Positions 7,138 through 16,114 of a DNA stretch of 64,000 bases are shown in pieces. The stretch covers positions 1,002,262 through 1,066,261 of the forward strand of contig NZ_JACDUR010000005.1 of NCBI RefSeq assembly GCF_013761175.1, given 5' to 3'. The DNA is from Nonomuraea soli (GTDB lineage: Bacteria > Actinomycetota > Actinomycetes > Streptosporangiales > Streptosporangiaceae). The notes under the pieces were generated by a model. That model was not told the DNA's origin, did no database searches, and saw only the letters and a list, made by a program, of their open reading frames with translations. Within the stretch, counting starts at the first letter, position 1, and the number at the start of each line of letters is the position of its first letter. A program made the translations under genes and the position numbers.

Positions 7138-8490
7138 TCAGACAGAGGCGAAGTCCTGCCCGAACAGAGCGCGTACCGACGCCACGTTCCGGTACGGCTG
7201 CAGCCTCCGCCGCAGATCCGCAGCGTAAGACCGGGTGCGAGCCGACTGCAGCTCCCCGGCCAGCGAGAACGCGTCAGTGGCCGCAGCACACGCCTCCTCC
7301 ACCTCGCCGCACTGGAGTAACCCCCCGGCCAGCAGCGACAGGTTGAACATCCGCCCCCGCACATAACGCCCGTCCATCTCGAGCGACTTCCTGGCGAACT
7401 GCACGGCCCGCAGGCCGTCGCCCAGGTCCCTGAAGCAGTGGGAGAACTTCGCCGACAGATAGGCGGAGTCGAAGTACCCCAGCCAGGCGGGTTCCGACTC
7501 GGACGAGCGCGACTCGAAGGCCGCCTCCGCCGATGACAGCGCCGCCGAGCAGGCGCGCGAGTCGTTCAGGCCCGCGTGGGCGTGGGCCTCGAGGACCCAG
7601 GCGGCTGACAGGAGCGTCGAGTGACCCGAGCGCTGCGCCGACAGTTGGGCGGCGCGGGCGAGGTCGAGGGCGTGCGACGGCTGGCCCATGTAGATGGCCT
7701 GGTGCGCCATCCCCGACAGGATCTCGCTGCCCAGCGAGTGGTCGTCGGCGCTGCGCGCGAGCCTGAGCGCCTGGATGAGGTATCGCTGGGCGAGGCCGTG
7801 TTGTTCGAGGTCGTAGGCCATCCAGCCGGCCAGGCGGGTGAGCTCGGAGGCGGCGCCGGCGAGGGCGCGCCCGGTGGTCTCGGAGTAGGAGCCGTCGGCC
7901 AGCAGCGGGGCGACGGCGGTGTCGAGGTACTTGATGACCGATGAGCGGACTCGCCCGCTTCCGAAGCGGTTGTCGAGCTCGCTGAAGGATCGGGTGACCT
8001 CTTGGATGGCCGCAACGTCCGACTGGCCGACCTTGCGCCTGCCGGTGCCGTGCGGGCTGCCTCCGGACGGCGCGGTGAGCCACCGTACCGCTCCTGCCGC
8101 CCCGGCTCCGATCGCGAAGGTCGAATCGACCAGGAATCTGCGCCGTTCAACGTCCGCCCGCCACAGTGCGGTCACTGTCGCGACTCCCTCCCGCCACGTG
8201 TGCGTGAACTCTTGTCCGAGGTGGAGGGGGGTGGTGATGACCGGCATGCCCAGTTCTTCCGGGAAGACCGGTCGGCCCAGCCGGAGAGCGAAGATCTCCG
8301 CGAGAAGGCAGGGAACGGGTTCTCGCGGCCGCTGACCACCGATCCAGCGCAGGACGGAGCTGTGGTCGTATTTCAGACCGGGGATGCCGCGGCTGGAGCC
8401 CAGGTCGTTCAGGCGCCGGGCGAGCCCTTTGCGAGAGAACCCCGCCTCGTTGATGAGCTGCTGAAGTAGTTGGTTGGGCTCGCGTTCCAT
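7138..8490 (-). CDS. HTH/TPR-like transcriptional regulator (NsdA-like)
   Basis: 450 residues from the ATG preceded by AGGAG. The N-terminal 100 residues (NQLLQQLINEAGFSRKGLAR, then YDHSSVLRWIGGQRPR) match the DNA-binding-like start of the large actinobacterial family that includes the Streptomyces developmental repressor NsdA. The remainder is Ala-rich helical repeat sequence (for example MAYDLEQHGLAQRYLIQALRL), consistent with tetratricopeptide repeats. Such proteins usually repress differentiation or antibiotic genes, but the individual role here is unknown. Transcribed alone, between terminators on both sides. Confidence 0.75.
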   Translation of the reverse strand: MEREPNQLLQQLINEAGFSRKGLARRLNDLGSSRGIPGLKYDHSSVLRWIGGQRPREPVPCLLAEIFALRLGRPVFPEELGMPVITTPLHLGQEFTHTWREGVATVTALWRADVERRRFLVDSTFAIGAGAAGAVRWLTAPSGGSPHGTGRRKVGQSDVAAIQEVTRSFSELDNRFGSGRVRSSVIKYLDTAVAPLLADGSYSETTGRALAGAASELTRLAGWMAYDLEQHGLAQRYLIQALRLARSADDHSLGSEILSGMAHQAIYMGQPSHALDLARAAQLSAQRSGHSTLLSAAWVLEAHAHAGLNDSRACSAALSSAEAAFESRSSESEPAWLGYFDSAYLSAKFSHCFRDLGDGLRAVQFARKSLEMDGRYVRGRMFNLSLLAGGLLQCGEVEEACAAATDAFSLAGELQSARTRSYAADLRRRLQPYRNVASVRALFGQDFASV

Positions 8491-8573
8491 CGCTCTCCTA
8501 GATGAGCCCTTACAGAGAGCATCAGTTATAACACGAAGAGTAAAGAGAGTTTCGGCATTCCCTAAACACAGCA

Positions 8574-8607
8574 CAGAGGGGTACGGCATGCGTGCCGTAC
8601 CCCTCTG
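8574..8607 (-). terminator. Terminator of the malic enzyme gene
   Basis: Perfect 15-bp stem CAGAGGGGTACGGCA / TGCCGTACCCCTCTG with a 4-nt loop, 12 bases after the malic enzyme stop codon. Confidence 0.85.
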
Positions 8608-8619
8608 TTGAGAGACCCT

Positions 8620-9798
8620 CTAGATGCGCGCGACCCCGTCGAGTCGTGCCTGCTCGGCGACCGCGCCGGCGACGGCGGGGGCGACCCGGGCGTCGAACGG
8701 CGACGGGATGACGTAGTCGGCCGACAGATCGTCGCCGACCACGGCGGCGAGCGCGTTGGCGGCCGCCACCTTCATGTTCTCGGTGATCGTCGAGGCCCGC
8801 ACGTCGAAGGCGCCGCGGAAGACGCCGGGGAAGGCGAGCACGTTGTTGATCTGGTTCGGAAAGTCGGATCGGCCGGTGGCCACCACGGCGGCGTGGCGGC
8901 GGGCGGCGACCGGGTGGATCTCCGGGTCGGGGTTCGACAGGGCGAACACGATCGAACCGGGCGCCATCGAGGCGATGGCGTCCTCCGACACGGTGGATCC
9001 CGACAGGCCCACGAAGACGTCGGCGCCCGCGAGAGCCTCCTCGGTGGAGCCGGTGTTCCCTGAGCGGTTGGTGTCGAAGGCGAGGGCTTCCTTGAAGGAG
9101 TTCATCCCCTCGCGCCCGCTGTAGAGCACGCCACGGGAGTCGGAGACGCAGATGTCTCCGATGCCCGCCTCGAGCAGGATGCGGCTGACCGCGACGCCGG
9201 AGGCGCCGGCTCCCGCGACCACGGCGCGCAGCTCCGACAGCGGCCTGCCGGTCAGGCGGGCGGCGTTCGTGAGCGCGGCCAGGGTCACGATGGCGGTGCC
9301 GTGCTGGTCGTCGTGGAAGACGGGGATGTCGAGGCGCTCGCGCAGGCGGGCTTCGACCTCGAAGCAGCGCGGGGCGCTGATGTCTTCGAGGTTGATGCCT
9401 CCGAAGGAGGGCGCCAGCCTGACGACGGTCTCGACGAGCTCGTCGACGTCGGTGCAGTCGAGGCAGATCGGGACGGAGTCGACCCCGCCGAACTGCTTGA
9501 ACAGCAGCGCCTTGCCCTCCATGACGGGCATGGCGGCGGCCGGGCCGATGTCGCCCAGGCCCAGCACGGCGGTGCCGTCGGAGACGACCGCCACCACGTT
9601 GGAGACCCAGGTGTAGTCGTTGGCGAGCTCGGGCGTCTCGGCGATGGCCGTGCAGACACGGGCCACGCCGGGTGTGTAGGCGAGAGAGAGGTCGTCCGCG
9701 TCGCGGACGGGAACGGTCGAGCGGATCTCCATCTTGCCGCCCCGGTGGAGGGCGAAAGCGGGATCGAGATCCAGATCTTCGAGTGAGGTGACAGCCAC
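8620..9798 (-). CDS. NAD(P)-dependent malic enzyme
   Basis: 392 residues; oxidative decarboxylation of malate to pyruvate, linking the TCA cycle to gluconeogenesis or NAD(P)H supply. The N-terminal malic domain carries YTPGVARVC, LGLGDIGP and EGKALLFKQFGGVDSVPICLD (partial), with the metal/substrate segment FHDDQHGTAIV; the Rossmann domain follows with VVAGAGASGVAVSRI. Length and order match the short bacterial malic enzymes. Start is GTG (MAVTSLEDLDLDP); the ribosome site is weak (GGGG). Divergent from the ABC operon. Confidence 0.93.
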   Translation of the reverse strand: MAVTSLEDLDLDPAFALHRGGKMEIRSTVPVRDADDLSLAYTPGVARVCTAIAETPELANDYTWVSNVVAVVSDGTAVLGLGDIGPAAAMPVMEGKALLFKQFGGVDSVPICLDCTDVDELVETVVRLAPSFGGINLEDISAPRCFEVEARLRERLDIPVFHDDQHGTAIVTLAALTNAARLTGRPLSELRAVVAGAGASGVAVSRILLEAGIGDICVSDSRGVLYSGREGMNSFKEALAFDTNRSGNTGSTEEALAGADVFVGLSGSTVSEDAIASMAPGSIVFALSNPDPEIHPVAARRHAAVVATGRSDFPNQINNVLAFPGVFRGAFDVRASTITENMKVAAANALAAVVGDDLSADYVIPSPFDARVAPAVAGAVAEQARLDGVARI

Positions 9799-10001
9799 AG
9801 CGACCCCTGTACTTCATTGGACGGAAGGGAACGTGCGACGAGGAGTGGTCGTCTCGTGTGCGGAACCGGGGGTCACCCGGTTCTCGATTGTGCCACACAC
9901 GGCCGCCGGGGTTCCGTTGACACATTGTTAAATCCCCGGTGACTGACCGCTATCTGGCAGTCCATAAACTGTCAAAAACGACATATCTCATGGAGGTCAT
10001 C

Positions 10002-10841
10002 TTGAATCGCCGAACCCTGGCCCTCGGTGCCGCCGCGCTGACCGCCGCCCTCGCGCTGAGCGCGTGCGGCACGCAGTCCGGTGGAACCGACACCGCGCAG
10101 CCCGGCTCGACCGCCGCTGCGGGCGGGCCCAAGCTTGTCCAGGCGGGCAAGCTCACCACCTGCACCAACATTCCTTACGAGCCGTTCCAGTTCAAGGACG
10201 ACAGTGGCAAGGTCGTCGGCTTTGACGTGGACATCGTGGACCTCGCGGCCAAGAAGCTCGGCCTCACCCAGGAGATCGTCGACATCGACTTCGCGGTCAT
10301 CAAGAGTGGTGCCGCGATGGCGTCGGGCAAGTGTGACGTCGCCGCCGCCGGTATGACGATCACCGATGAGCGCAAGGCGAACATCGATTTCAGCGTGCCG
10401 TACTTCGACGCCACCCAGGCCCTGCTGGCCAAGAAGGGCACCGGAGCCACGTCGCTGGACGACGTCAAGGCCAAGGGCCTGAAGCTTGGCGCCCAGGCCA
10501 GCACGACGGGTCTCGACTACGTCAAGGAGAAGGGCTTCGACCCGAAGGAGTACGCCGACTCGGCCAAGGAGCTCCTCGCCCTGCAGTCCGGCCAGGAGGA
10601 CGTCATCGTCCAGGACCTGCCCGTGGTCCTCACCTGGCTCAAGAAGCCGGAGATCGCCGAGAAGTTCGAGCTGATCGCCTCGCTGGACACCGGCGAGCAG
10701 TACGGCATCGGCCTGAAGAAGGGCGCCGACCCGGTGCTCCTCAAGACCATCAACGACAGCATCGAGGCCGCCAAGAAGGACGGCACCTACGAGCAGATCT
10801 TCGTGAAGTGGTTCGGCAAGAAGCCCGGTGAGCTGGGCTGA
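10002..10841 (+). CDS. Polar amino-acid ABC transporter, substrate-binding lipoprotein 1
   Basis: 279 residues from a TTG start preceded by GGAGGT (9992-9997), better placed than the upstream in-frame starts. The lipobox LSAC puts the lipidated Cys at residue 22. The family-3 solute-binding fold shows FKDDSGKVVGFDVDIVD, DFAVIKSG, GKCDVAAAGMTIT, RKANIDFSVPYFDA and GEQYGIGLKKG. It would capture an amino acid outside the membrane and deliver it to the permease encoded next. First gene of a four-gene operon with overlapping stop/start codons; a TTGACA-like element lies at 9917-9922. Confidence 0.92.
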   Translation: MNRRTLALGAAALTAALALSACGTQSGGTDTAQPGSTAAAGGPKLVQAGKLTTCTNIPYEPFQFKDDSGKVVGFDVDIVDLAAKKLGLTQEIVDIDFAVIKSGAAMASGKCDVAAAGMTITDERKANIDFSVPYFDATQALLAKKGTGATSLDDVKAKGLKLGAQASTTGLDYVKEKGFDPKEYADSAKELLALQSGQEDVIVQDLPVVLTWLKKPEIAEKFELIASLDTGEQYGIGLKKGADPVLLKTINDSIEAAKKDGTYEQIFVKWFGKKPGELG

Positions 10842-11653
10842 TGACCAGCCCCACGACGACGGCTGAGCCGGGTCCCGCCCGGCTCAGCCCTCGTAAGAAG
10901 CGGCAGCTCATCAGGGGCGTCCAGTACGTCGTGCTGGGTGCCGCGGCGCTCTTCCTCGCGTTCTACACGGATTGGAAGAGCCTCGCGCTCTTCGTGCAGC
11001 CGGAGGTGGCCGAGAAGACCCTGCCGGACCTGTTCACGATCGCGTTGAAGAACACGATCATCTACTCGGTGGGCGGGTTCATCCTGTCCTTCGTCTTCGG
11101 CCTGCTGCTGGCGCTGATGAAGCTGTCGGAGGTCCGGCCGTACCGCTGGATCGCCAACATCTACATCGAGATCTTCAGGGGCCTTCCCGCCCTGCTGGTC
11201 TTCGTGCTGCTCAACTTCCTGCCGCTGGCGCTGCCCGGGTTCGAGGTTCCCGGCGGCACCTACGGCCTGGCCATTCTGGGCCTCGGCCTGATCGGCACCG
11301 CCTACCAGGCCGAGATCTTCCGCGCGGGCCTGCAGGCCGTGCCCAAGGGGCAGACCGAGGCCGCCAGGTCGCTGGGCATGTCACCCATGCGCGCCCAGTT
11401 CACCGTGGTGATCCCCCAGGCCATCAGGATCGTCATCCCGCCGACCACCAACCAGTTCGTGGCGCTGCTGAAGGACTCGTCCCTGGTGCTGTTCCTGGGC
11501 GTGTCGAGCGGCTTCGTGGAGCTGGCCAAGTTCGGCAACGACGTGGCCTCGGAGAACGCCAACCCGACTCCGATCATGGTCGCCGGCCTGACCTACCTCC
11601 TGGTCACCATCCCGCTTGGCTACCTCGCACGCAGGCTGGAGAAGCGCCGATGA
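10841..11653 (+). CDS. Amino-acid ABC transporter permease
   Basis: 270 residues, HisM/GlnP type, with about five or six membrane segments (for example VLGAAALFLAFYTDWKS, TIIYSVGGFILSFVFGLLLA). The cytoplasmic EAA loop reads EAARSLGMSPMRAQFTVVIPQA over residues 182-203, the contact for the ATPase. Starts at an ATGA overlap with the binding-protein gene. Only one permease gene is present, so a homodimer is expected. Confidence 0.92.
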   Translation: MTSPTTTAEPGPARLSPRKKRQLIRGVQYVVLGAAALFLAFYTDWKSLALFVQPEVAEKTLPDLFTIALKNTIIYSVGGFILSFVFGLLLALMKLSEVRPYRWIANIYIEIFRGLPALLVFVLLNFLPLALPGFEVPGGTYGLAILGLGLIGTAYQAEIFRAGLQAVPKGQTEAARSLGMSPMRAQFTVVIPQAIRIVIPPTTNQFVALLKDSSLVLFLGVSSGFVELAKFGNDVASENANPTPIMVAGLTYLLVTIPLGYLARRLEKRR

Positions 11654-12396
11654 ACCACGCCATCGAAGTCAGGGACCTGCACAAGTCCTTCGGTTCCAAC
11701 AAGGTGCTCCAGGGCATCGACTTCACCGTCGAGCCCGGCCAGGTCGTCTGTGTCATCGGCCCGTCGGGGTCGGGCAAGTCGACGCTGCTGCGCTGCGTGA
11801 ACCTGCTCGAAATGCCCACCCAGGGCAAGGTCTTCATCAACGGCGTCGAGCTGACCCATCTCGACGCCGACATCGACGCCGCCCGCCGCCACATCGGCAT
11901 GGTCTTCCAGCAGTTCAATCTCTTCCCCCACATGACCGCGCTCAAGAACGTCATGATCGCCCAGCAGCGGGTGCTCAAGCGCGGCGCGCAGGAGGCGGAG
12001 ATCGTCGCCAGGGAGAACCTCAACAAGGTCGGCATCGGCGACAAGTGCGACTCCTACCCGGCGCAGCTGTCCGGAGGGCAGCAGCAGCGGGTGGCGATCG
12101 CCCGTGCCCTGGCCATGAACCCCACCCTGATGCTCTTCGACGAGCCGACCAGCGCGCTCGACCCCGAGCTCGTCGGCGACGTGCTCACCGTCATGCGCAA
12201 GCTGGCGGAGGAGGGCATGACCATGCTGGTCGTCACCCACGAGATGGGCTTCGCCCGCGAGGTGGCCGACCGGGTGGTCTTCATGGACGGCGGCGTGATC
12301 GTCGAGGACGGCCCTCCCGCGCAGGTGATCGGCGACCCGCAACACGAACGCACGCGGACGTTCCTGCACCGCGTGCTCCACCCGGAAGAACGATGA
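11650..12396 (+). CDS. Amino-acid ABC transporter ATP-binding protein
   Basis: 248 residues, GlnQ/HisP type. Walker A GPSGSGKST, Q-loop FQQFNLFPHMT, signature LSGGQQQR, Walker B LMLFDEPTSALD and switch His in VVTHEMGF are all intact. ATGA overlap with the permease stop. Powers import of the amino acid bound by the flanking lipoproteins. Confidence 0.95.
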   Translation: MNHAIEVRDLHKSFGSNKVLQGIDFTVEPGQVVCVIGPSGSGKSTLLRCVNLLEMPTQGKVFINGVELTHLDADIDAARRHIGMVFQQFNLFPHMTALKNVMIAQQRVLKRGAQEAEIVARENLNKVGIGDKCDSYPAQLSGGQQQRVAIARALAMNPTLMLFDEPTSALDPELVGDVLTVMRKLAEEGMTMLVVTHEMGFAREVADRVVFMDGGVIVEDGPPAQVIGDPQHERTRTFLHRVLHPEER

Positions 12397-13160
12397 GATT
12401 TCCTCGCAAGACCGGTGTCCTGCTGCTCTCCCTGTCCCTGGCGACCGCCTGCGGTACGGCCGGGCAGCAGCACACCGCCCACGGCAACTCCCTGAAACTG
12501 TGCACCAACGCCCCGTTCGACCCTTTCGAGTTCGAGCAGGACGGCACGATCGTCGGCTTCGACATCGACCTGGCAAGGCTCGTCGCCAAGGCGGCGGGCA
12601 AGCCCCTGGAGGTCGTCAACGTCGACTTCGACGCGATCTCCGACGGCAGCGCGCTGCGTGAGGGCCGGTGCGACCTGGCCGCGGCGGGCATCACGATCAC
12701 CCCGGAGCGGCAGAGGCAGGTCGACTTCAGCAGGCCGTACTTCGAAGCCTCGCAGGCCCTGCTGACCCGCAAGAAGAGCAAGGTCAAGTCGCTGAAGGAC
12801 GCCGACCAGGTCGGCGTGCAGACGGGCACGACCGGCCTCGACTACGTCAGGCAGGAGGGGCTGGAGCCCGTCGAGTACGACGACTCGATGGAGCAGCTGC
12901 TGGCCCTGCAGACCGACGAGGTCGACGCGCTCGTGCAGGACCGCCCGGTGGTGGCGGTGTGGCTGACCAAGTTCAAGCTCTCCGGCGAGCTCAAGCTCAT
13001 CGGCAGCCTCGACACGGGCGAGCAGTACGGCATGGCGGTGCGCAAGGGCGACGACGCCCTCCTCGGCACCGTCAACCGGGCCCTGGACGCCGCCAGGCAG
13101 GACGGCACCTACGAGCGGCTGTACAAGCAGTGGTTCGGCGGGGAGCCACCTGAGGTGTAA
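12393..13160 (+). CDS. Polar amino-acid ABC transporter, substrate-binding lipoprotein 2
   Basis: 255 residues, starting at an ATGA overlap. Lipobox-like LATAC puts Cys at residue 20. It is a clear paralogue of the first gene of the operon: FDPFEFEQDGTIVGFDIDL, GRCDLAAAGITIT, QVDFSRPYFEASQALL, GTTGLDYVRQ and LDTGEQYGMAVRKGD. Two binding proteins served by one permease/ATPase pair suggest either broadened specificity or different affinities. Ends 8 bases before the next gene. Confidence 0.92.
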   Translation: MRFPRKTGVLLLSLSLATACGTAGQQHTAHGNSLKLCTNAPFDPFEFEQDGTIVGFDIDLARLVAKAAGKPLEVVNVDFDAISDGSALREGRCDLAAAGITITPERQRQVDFSRPYFEASQALLTRKKSKVKSLKDADQVGVQTGTTGLDYVRQEGLEPVEYDDSMEQLLALQTDEVDALVQDRPVVAVWLTKFKLSGELKLIGSLDTGEQYGMAVRKGDDALLGTVNRALDAARQDGTYERLYKQWFGGEPPEV

Positions 13161-13168
13161 TAGTCGGT

Positions 13169-13600
13169 ATGGACCTCACCTCTTACGCCGAGCTGGCGGT
13201 CCGGCTGGTCAACGAAGGCGGCCACCCCGAGCTGGCCGCGGTCTTCGACGCGGCCGAGCGCGGATCCGAGCAGGAGGTCGTCGAGCTGCTCAACGCCCTG
13301 CTGCGCATCAGGCCGATCTTTCCCGAGATCTCGGGGCACGACGGGCTGGGCTGGCACCTGCACCTCAGTGACGACGGCGGCAGCGACGGCGCCGCCGAGG
13401 CCCATGTGAAGGCCGTGATGGGCCTGGCCGTGATGGTCACCGAGTTCGGCATCGGACGGCTCGGGCGCTGCCAGGACCAGAGCTGCCGCAAGGCCTTCCT
13501 CGACACCTCGTCGAACCGTTCGCGCCGCTACTGCTCCGAGCGCTGCTCCAGCCGGGCCAACGTGGCCGCCTACCGCGCCCGCCGCCGCCAGGGCGCCTGA
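13169..13600 (+). CDS. CGNR zinc-finger (ABATE-domain) protein
   Basis: 143 residues. The C-terminal finger reads CQDQSCRKAFLDTSSNRSRR then YCSERCSSRANVAAYRARRR, the four-Cys CGNR motif in which CGNR is replaced by SSNR. The N-terminal half is the stress-response ABATE-like region. Probably a DNA-binding regulator; target unknown. Starts 8 bases after the second binding-protein gene and may be read through from that operon. Converges on sodX. Confidence 0.85.
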   Translation: MDLTSYAELAVRLVNEGGHPELAAVFDAAERGSEQEVVELLNALLRIRPIFPEISGHDGLGWHLHLSDDGGSDGAAEAHVKAVMGLAVMVTEFGIGRLGRCQDQSCRKAFLDTSSNRSRRYCSERCSSRANVAAYRARRRQGA

Positions 13601-13614
13601 GGAGGCTTCCCGGC

Positions 13615-13911
13615 TCACCGGCCGCGGATGCGCAGGGGCCAGTAGCGCAGCACGACACGCCCGACGATGTCGCTGACCGGACCGAAATCCCAGCTGTCGC
13701 GCCTGCCCGATGCGCGCTGGTTGTCGCTCTCCAGCCACCAGCCCTCGTCGCCGTGCCACTGGGCCCGCTTGACGATCAGCCGTTCGGGCTCCCCCGGCAG
13801 CCTGGCCACGACGAGGTCGCCCGGCCGGATCGCCACGCGGCGCCGTACGAGAAGCCAGTCGCCCGGCACCAGAGCGGGCAGCATGGAGTCCCCTTCGACA
13901 CGCACCCTCAT
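13615..13911 (-). CDS. sodX: Nickel-SOD maturation protease SodX (S26 family)
   Basis: 98 residues, a short signal-peptidase-like protein. Ser9 in VEGDSMLPAL and Lys48 in LIVKRA fit the Ser/Lys dyad of family S26, followed by NQRASGRRDSWDFGP. No membrane anchor is seen, in keeping with a cytoplasmic protease that trims the SodN leader. It is divergent from sodN with only 61 bp between start codons, the usual partnership. An upstream in-frame ATG would overlap sodN and is rejected. Confidence 0.88.
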   Translation of the reverse strand: MRVRVEGDSMLPALVPGDWLLVRRRVAIRPGDLVVARLPGEPERLIVKRAQWHGDEGWWLESDNQRASGRRDSWDFGPVSDIVGRVVLRYWPLRIRGR

Positions 13912-13972
13912 GGGATTAGCCTCCGCCACACGAGTAAGGTCGGTACTGGACCAAGAGGAAAGGACCTTTCTG

Positions 13973-14374
13973 ATGCTCGCACGACTGCTGCGACCCAAGC
14001 ACGTGGCTTCAGCTCACTGTGACCTGCCCTGCGGCGTCTACGACCCCGCTCAGGCTCGCATCGAGGCTGAATCGGTCAAGGCGATCATGGAGAAGTACAA
14101 CGCCAACGAGGACGCGGTCTTCCGCACTCGTGCGCTGATCATCAAGGAGCAGCGCGCCGAGCTGGTCAAGCACCACCTGTGGGTGCTGTGGACCGACTAC
14201 TTCAAGCCTAACCACTTGGAGCAGTACCCCCAGCTGCACCAGCTGTTCTGGGAGGCCACCAAGCTCGCGGGCGCGGCCGGCGCCAAGGGCAAGGTCGACG
14301 TGGCCGACGCCGACCAGCTGCTCTCCAAGATCGAGGAAATCTCCAAGATCTTCTGGGAGACCAAGGCCGCGTAA
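13973..14374 (+). CDS. sodN: Nickel superoxide dismutase precursor
   Basis: 133 residues. A 14-residue leader (MLARLLRPKHVASA) precedes the nickel hook HCDLPCGVYDP: after cleavage His1, Cys2 and Cys6 bind Ni and convert superoxide to oxygen and peroxide. The rest (YNANEDAVFRTRALIIKEQR, KHHLWVLWTDYFKPNHL) is the conserved four-helix bundle of a hexameric enzyme. AAGGA ribosome site at 13959-13963. Followed at once by a strong terminator. Expression is normally nickel-dependent in actinomycetes. Confidence 0.97.
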   Translation: MLARLLRPKHVASAHCDLPCGVYDPAQARIEAESVKAIMEKYNANEDAVFRTRALIIKEQRAELVKHHLWVLWTDYFKPNHLEQYPQLHQLFWEATKLAGAAGAKGKVDVADADQLLSKIEEISKIFWETKAA

Positions 14375-14385
14375 AGGCACAAATG

Positions 14386-14420
14386 GGCCCCGGTTGGTGT
14401 TTACCAACCGGGGCCTTTTT
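14386..14420 (+). terminator. Terminator of sodN
   Basis: Perfect 13-bp stem GGCCCCGGTTGGT / ACCAACCGGGGCC, 4-nt loop, followed by five T. Confidence 0.92.
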
Positions 14421-14502
14421 GGCTCTTGGCGAGTCTCGCTCCGCCAACGTACCCCGCATAGCGGTAAGTTGCAGACAGCGTCACTGGACGGCTAGGAGGA
14501 AC

Positions 14503-14931
14503 GTGACTGAGGACACCGAGACCCGCGTGGGTGCGATCCGCGATGTGGTCAGCGCGCGGCTGCCGGCGGACAGCGCCTACTTGTCCGTGCTGCGCATGAT
14601 CACCGCAGGACTCGCGGCCAGGATCGACTTCACCCTGGACGAGATCGAGGACCTGCGGATCGCCGTCGACGAGGCCTGCGCCATGTTGCTGGGCGAGGCG
14701 GTGCCCGGCACGGATCTGACCGCCGAGTTCGAACTCGCCGGCCAGGAGATGCAGGTGCGAGTCGAGGTCGCCACCGTGGGCAGCAGCGCCCCCAAACGCG
14801 ATGACTTCGCGTGGATGGTGCTCACCGCGCTCGCCGACGAGGTCGACGCCGTGACCGACTCCCCCGACCGCATGGCGATCGTCCTGCGCAAGCGCCGAGG
14901 CGCGACGCGCGATGGGGCAGGGCCGGCGTGA
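14503..14931 (+). CDS. Anti-sigma factor, RsbW/SpoIIAB-like kinase
   Basis: 142 residues from GTG behind AGGAGG (14494-14499). The N-box region LDEIEDLRIAVDEACAMLL is the hallmark of GHKL-type anti-sigma kinases. The glycine-rich G1 box is not evident, so ATP binding may be altered. It overlaps the sigma gene by GTGA, matching the SigF/SigB partner arrangement: the protein would hold the sigma factor until an anti-anti-sigma (not in this window) frees it. Confidence 0.85.
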   Translation: MTEDTETRVGAIRDVVSARLPADSAYLSVLRMITAGLAARIDFTLDEIEDLRIAVDEACAMLLGEAVPGTDLTAEFELAGQEMQVRVEVATVGSSAPKRDDFAWMVLTALADEVDAVTDSPDRMAIVLRKRRGATRDGAGPA

Positions 14932-15731
14932 CGGAAAGGATTGGAGCCATGGCCACCACCAGCGAGCCCGCCGTCCCCGACCGGGTGCGAGCCCGCATGC
15001 TCTTCGCCGAGCTCTCCGAGCTCGGTCCCGACGAGCCCCGCCGGCAGCGGATCCGCGACGAACTGGTCGAGCTGCACCTTCCCCTGGTGGAGTACCTTGC
15101 CCGCCGCTTCCGCAACCGAGGCGAATGGCTCGACGACCTCACCCAGGTCGCCACCATCGGCCTCATCAAGTCGATCGACCGCTTCGACCTGGCGCGCGGC
15201 GTGGAGTTCTCCACCTACGCCACGCCCACGATCGTCGGCGAGATCAAGCGCCACTTCCGCGACAAGGGCTGGGCCGTCCGCGTCCCCCGCCGCCTGCAGG
15301 AGCTCAAGCTCAGCCTCACCAAGGCGATCAGCGAGCTCTCGCAGCGCGAGGGCCGCGCACCCACCGTCGCTGAGCTGGCCGCCTATCTCAAGATGACCGA
15401 GGAAGAGGTCCTGGAAGGCCTGGAGTCGGCCAACGCCTACTCCACCGTCTCCCTCGACGCTCCCGACTCGGGTGACGACGACGCGCCCGCCGTCTCCGAC
15501 TCACTCGGCATCGTCGACGAGTCGCTCGAAGGGGTCGAGTACCGCGAGTCGCTCAAGCCGCTGCTGGAGCGCCTCCCGCCACGGGAGAAGCGCATCCTGC
15601 TGCTGCGGTTCTTCGGCAACATGACCCAGTCGCAGATCGCCAACGAGCTGGGCATCTCCCAGATGCACGTCTCACGGCTGCTGGCGCGAACCCTCGCCCA
15701 GCTGCGCGAGGGGCTGACCGCGGAAGACTAG
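14928..15731 (+). CDS. Stress-response RNA polymerase sigma factor, SigF/SigB type
   Basis: 267 residues from the GTG that overlaps the preceding stop; an ATG 7 codons later behind GGATTGGAG is an equal alternative. Region 2 shows LVEYLARRFRNRGEWLDDLTQ and GLIKSIDRFDLARGVEFSTYA (partial motifs), region 3 VRVPRRLQELKL, region 4 LPPREKRILLLRFFGNMTQS and ELGISQMHVSRLL. Actinobacterial SigF relatives direct osmotic, redox or developmental genes. Coupled with its anti-sigma factor. Confidence 0.92.
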   Translation: MTERIGAMATTSEPAVPDRVRARMLFAELSELGPDEPRRQRIRDELVELHLPLVEYLARRFRNRGEWLDDLTQVATIGLIKSIDRFDLARGVEFSTYATPTIVGEIKRHFRDKGWAVRVPRRLQELKLSLTKAISELSQREGRAPTVAELAAYLKMTEEEVLEGLESANAYSTVSLDAPDSGDDDAPAVSDSLGIVDESLEGVEYRESLKPLLERLPPREKRILLLRFFGNMTQSQIANELGISQMHVSRLLARTLAQLREGLTAED

Positions 15732-16114
15732 TCGCCGTAGAGGGCCTGCGTCGTCGACGGCGCCAACAGGGCGACCAGGCCTGCCAGAGCGATGACGATG
15801 AGCGGAACGCCGATCGCCGGGCGCTCCATCAGCACCGTTCCCGCGACGGGGATGAGGAAGATCTGCGCCAGCACGCCCGGCGCTCTCCCCCACCGCTCCG
15901 CCTTCAGCAGGCCGCCGTAGGCGACCCAGAGCAGGCCGGCGCCCAGGCCGAGGCCGAAGGCCGCCTCCGCCAGCGCCGTCGTCACCACGGTCGCCTCGCC
16001 GAGCAGGGTGTTCACGGCGACGAAGCCGCCCAGGGCCAGGGCGATCACGCCCTCCAGCGCGACCACTGCGGCCGCGACCAACAGGCTCACCGGTCGTCTC
16101 ACGCCCGCCACCAT
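15728..16114 (-). CDS. Small integral membrane protein, four predicted helices
   Basis: 128 residues, start ATG (GTG one codon later also possible). Hydrophobic stretches VSLLVAAAVVALEGVIALAL, LAEAAFGLGLGAGLLWVAYG, VLAQIFLIPVAGTVLM and IGVPLIVIALAGLVALL indicate four membrane segments. No family motif that gives a function. Its stop overlaps the sigma-factor stop by three bases in the opposite direction. Confidence 0.7.
   Translation of the reverse strand: MVAGVRRPVSLLVAAAVVALEGVIALALGGFVAVNTLLGEATVVTTALAEAAFGLGLGAGLLWVAYGGLLKAERWGRAPGVLAQIFLIPVAGTVLMERPAIGVPLIVIALAGLVALLAPSTTQALYGD

Noticed and set aside
12393..13160. Second binding-protein gene as a decayed duplicate
   Set aside because: All binding-fold motifs, lipobox and overlap junctions are intact, so it is a working gene.
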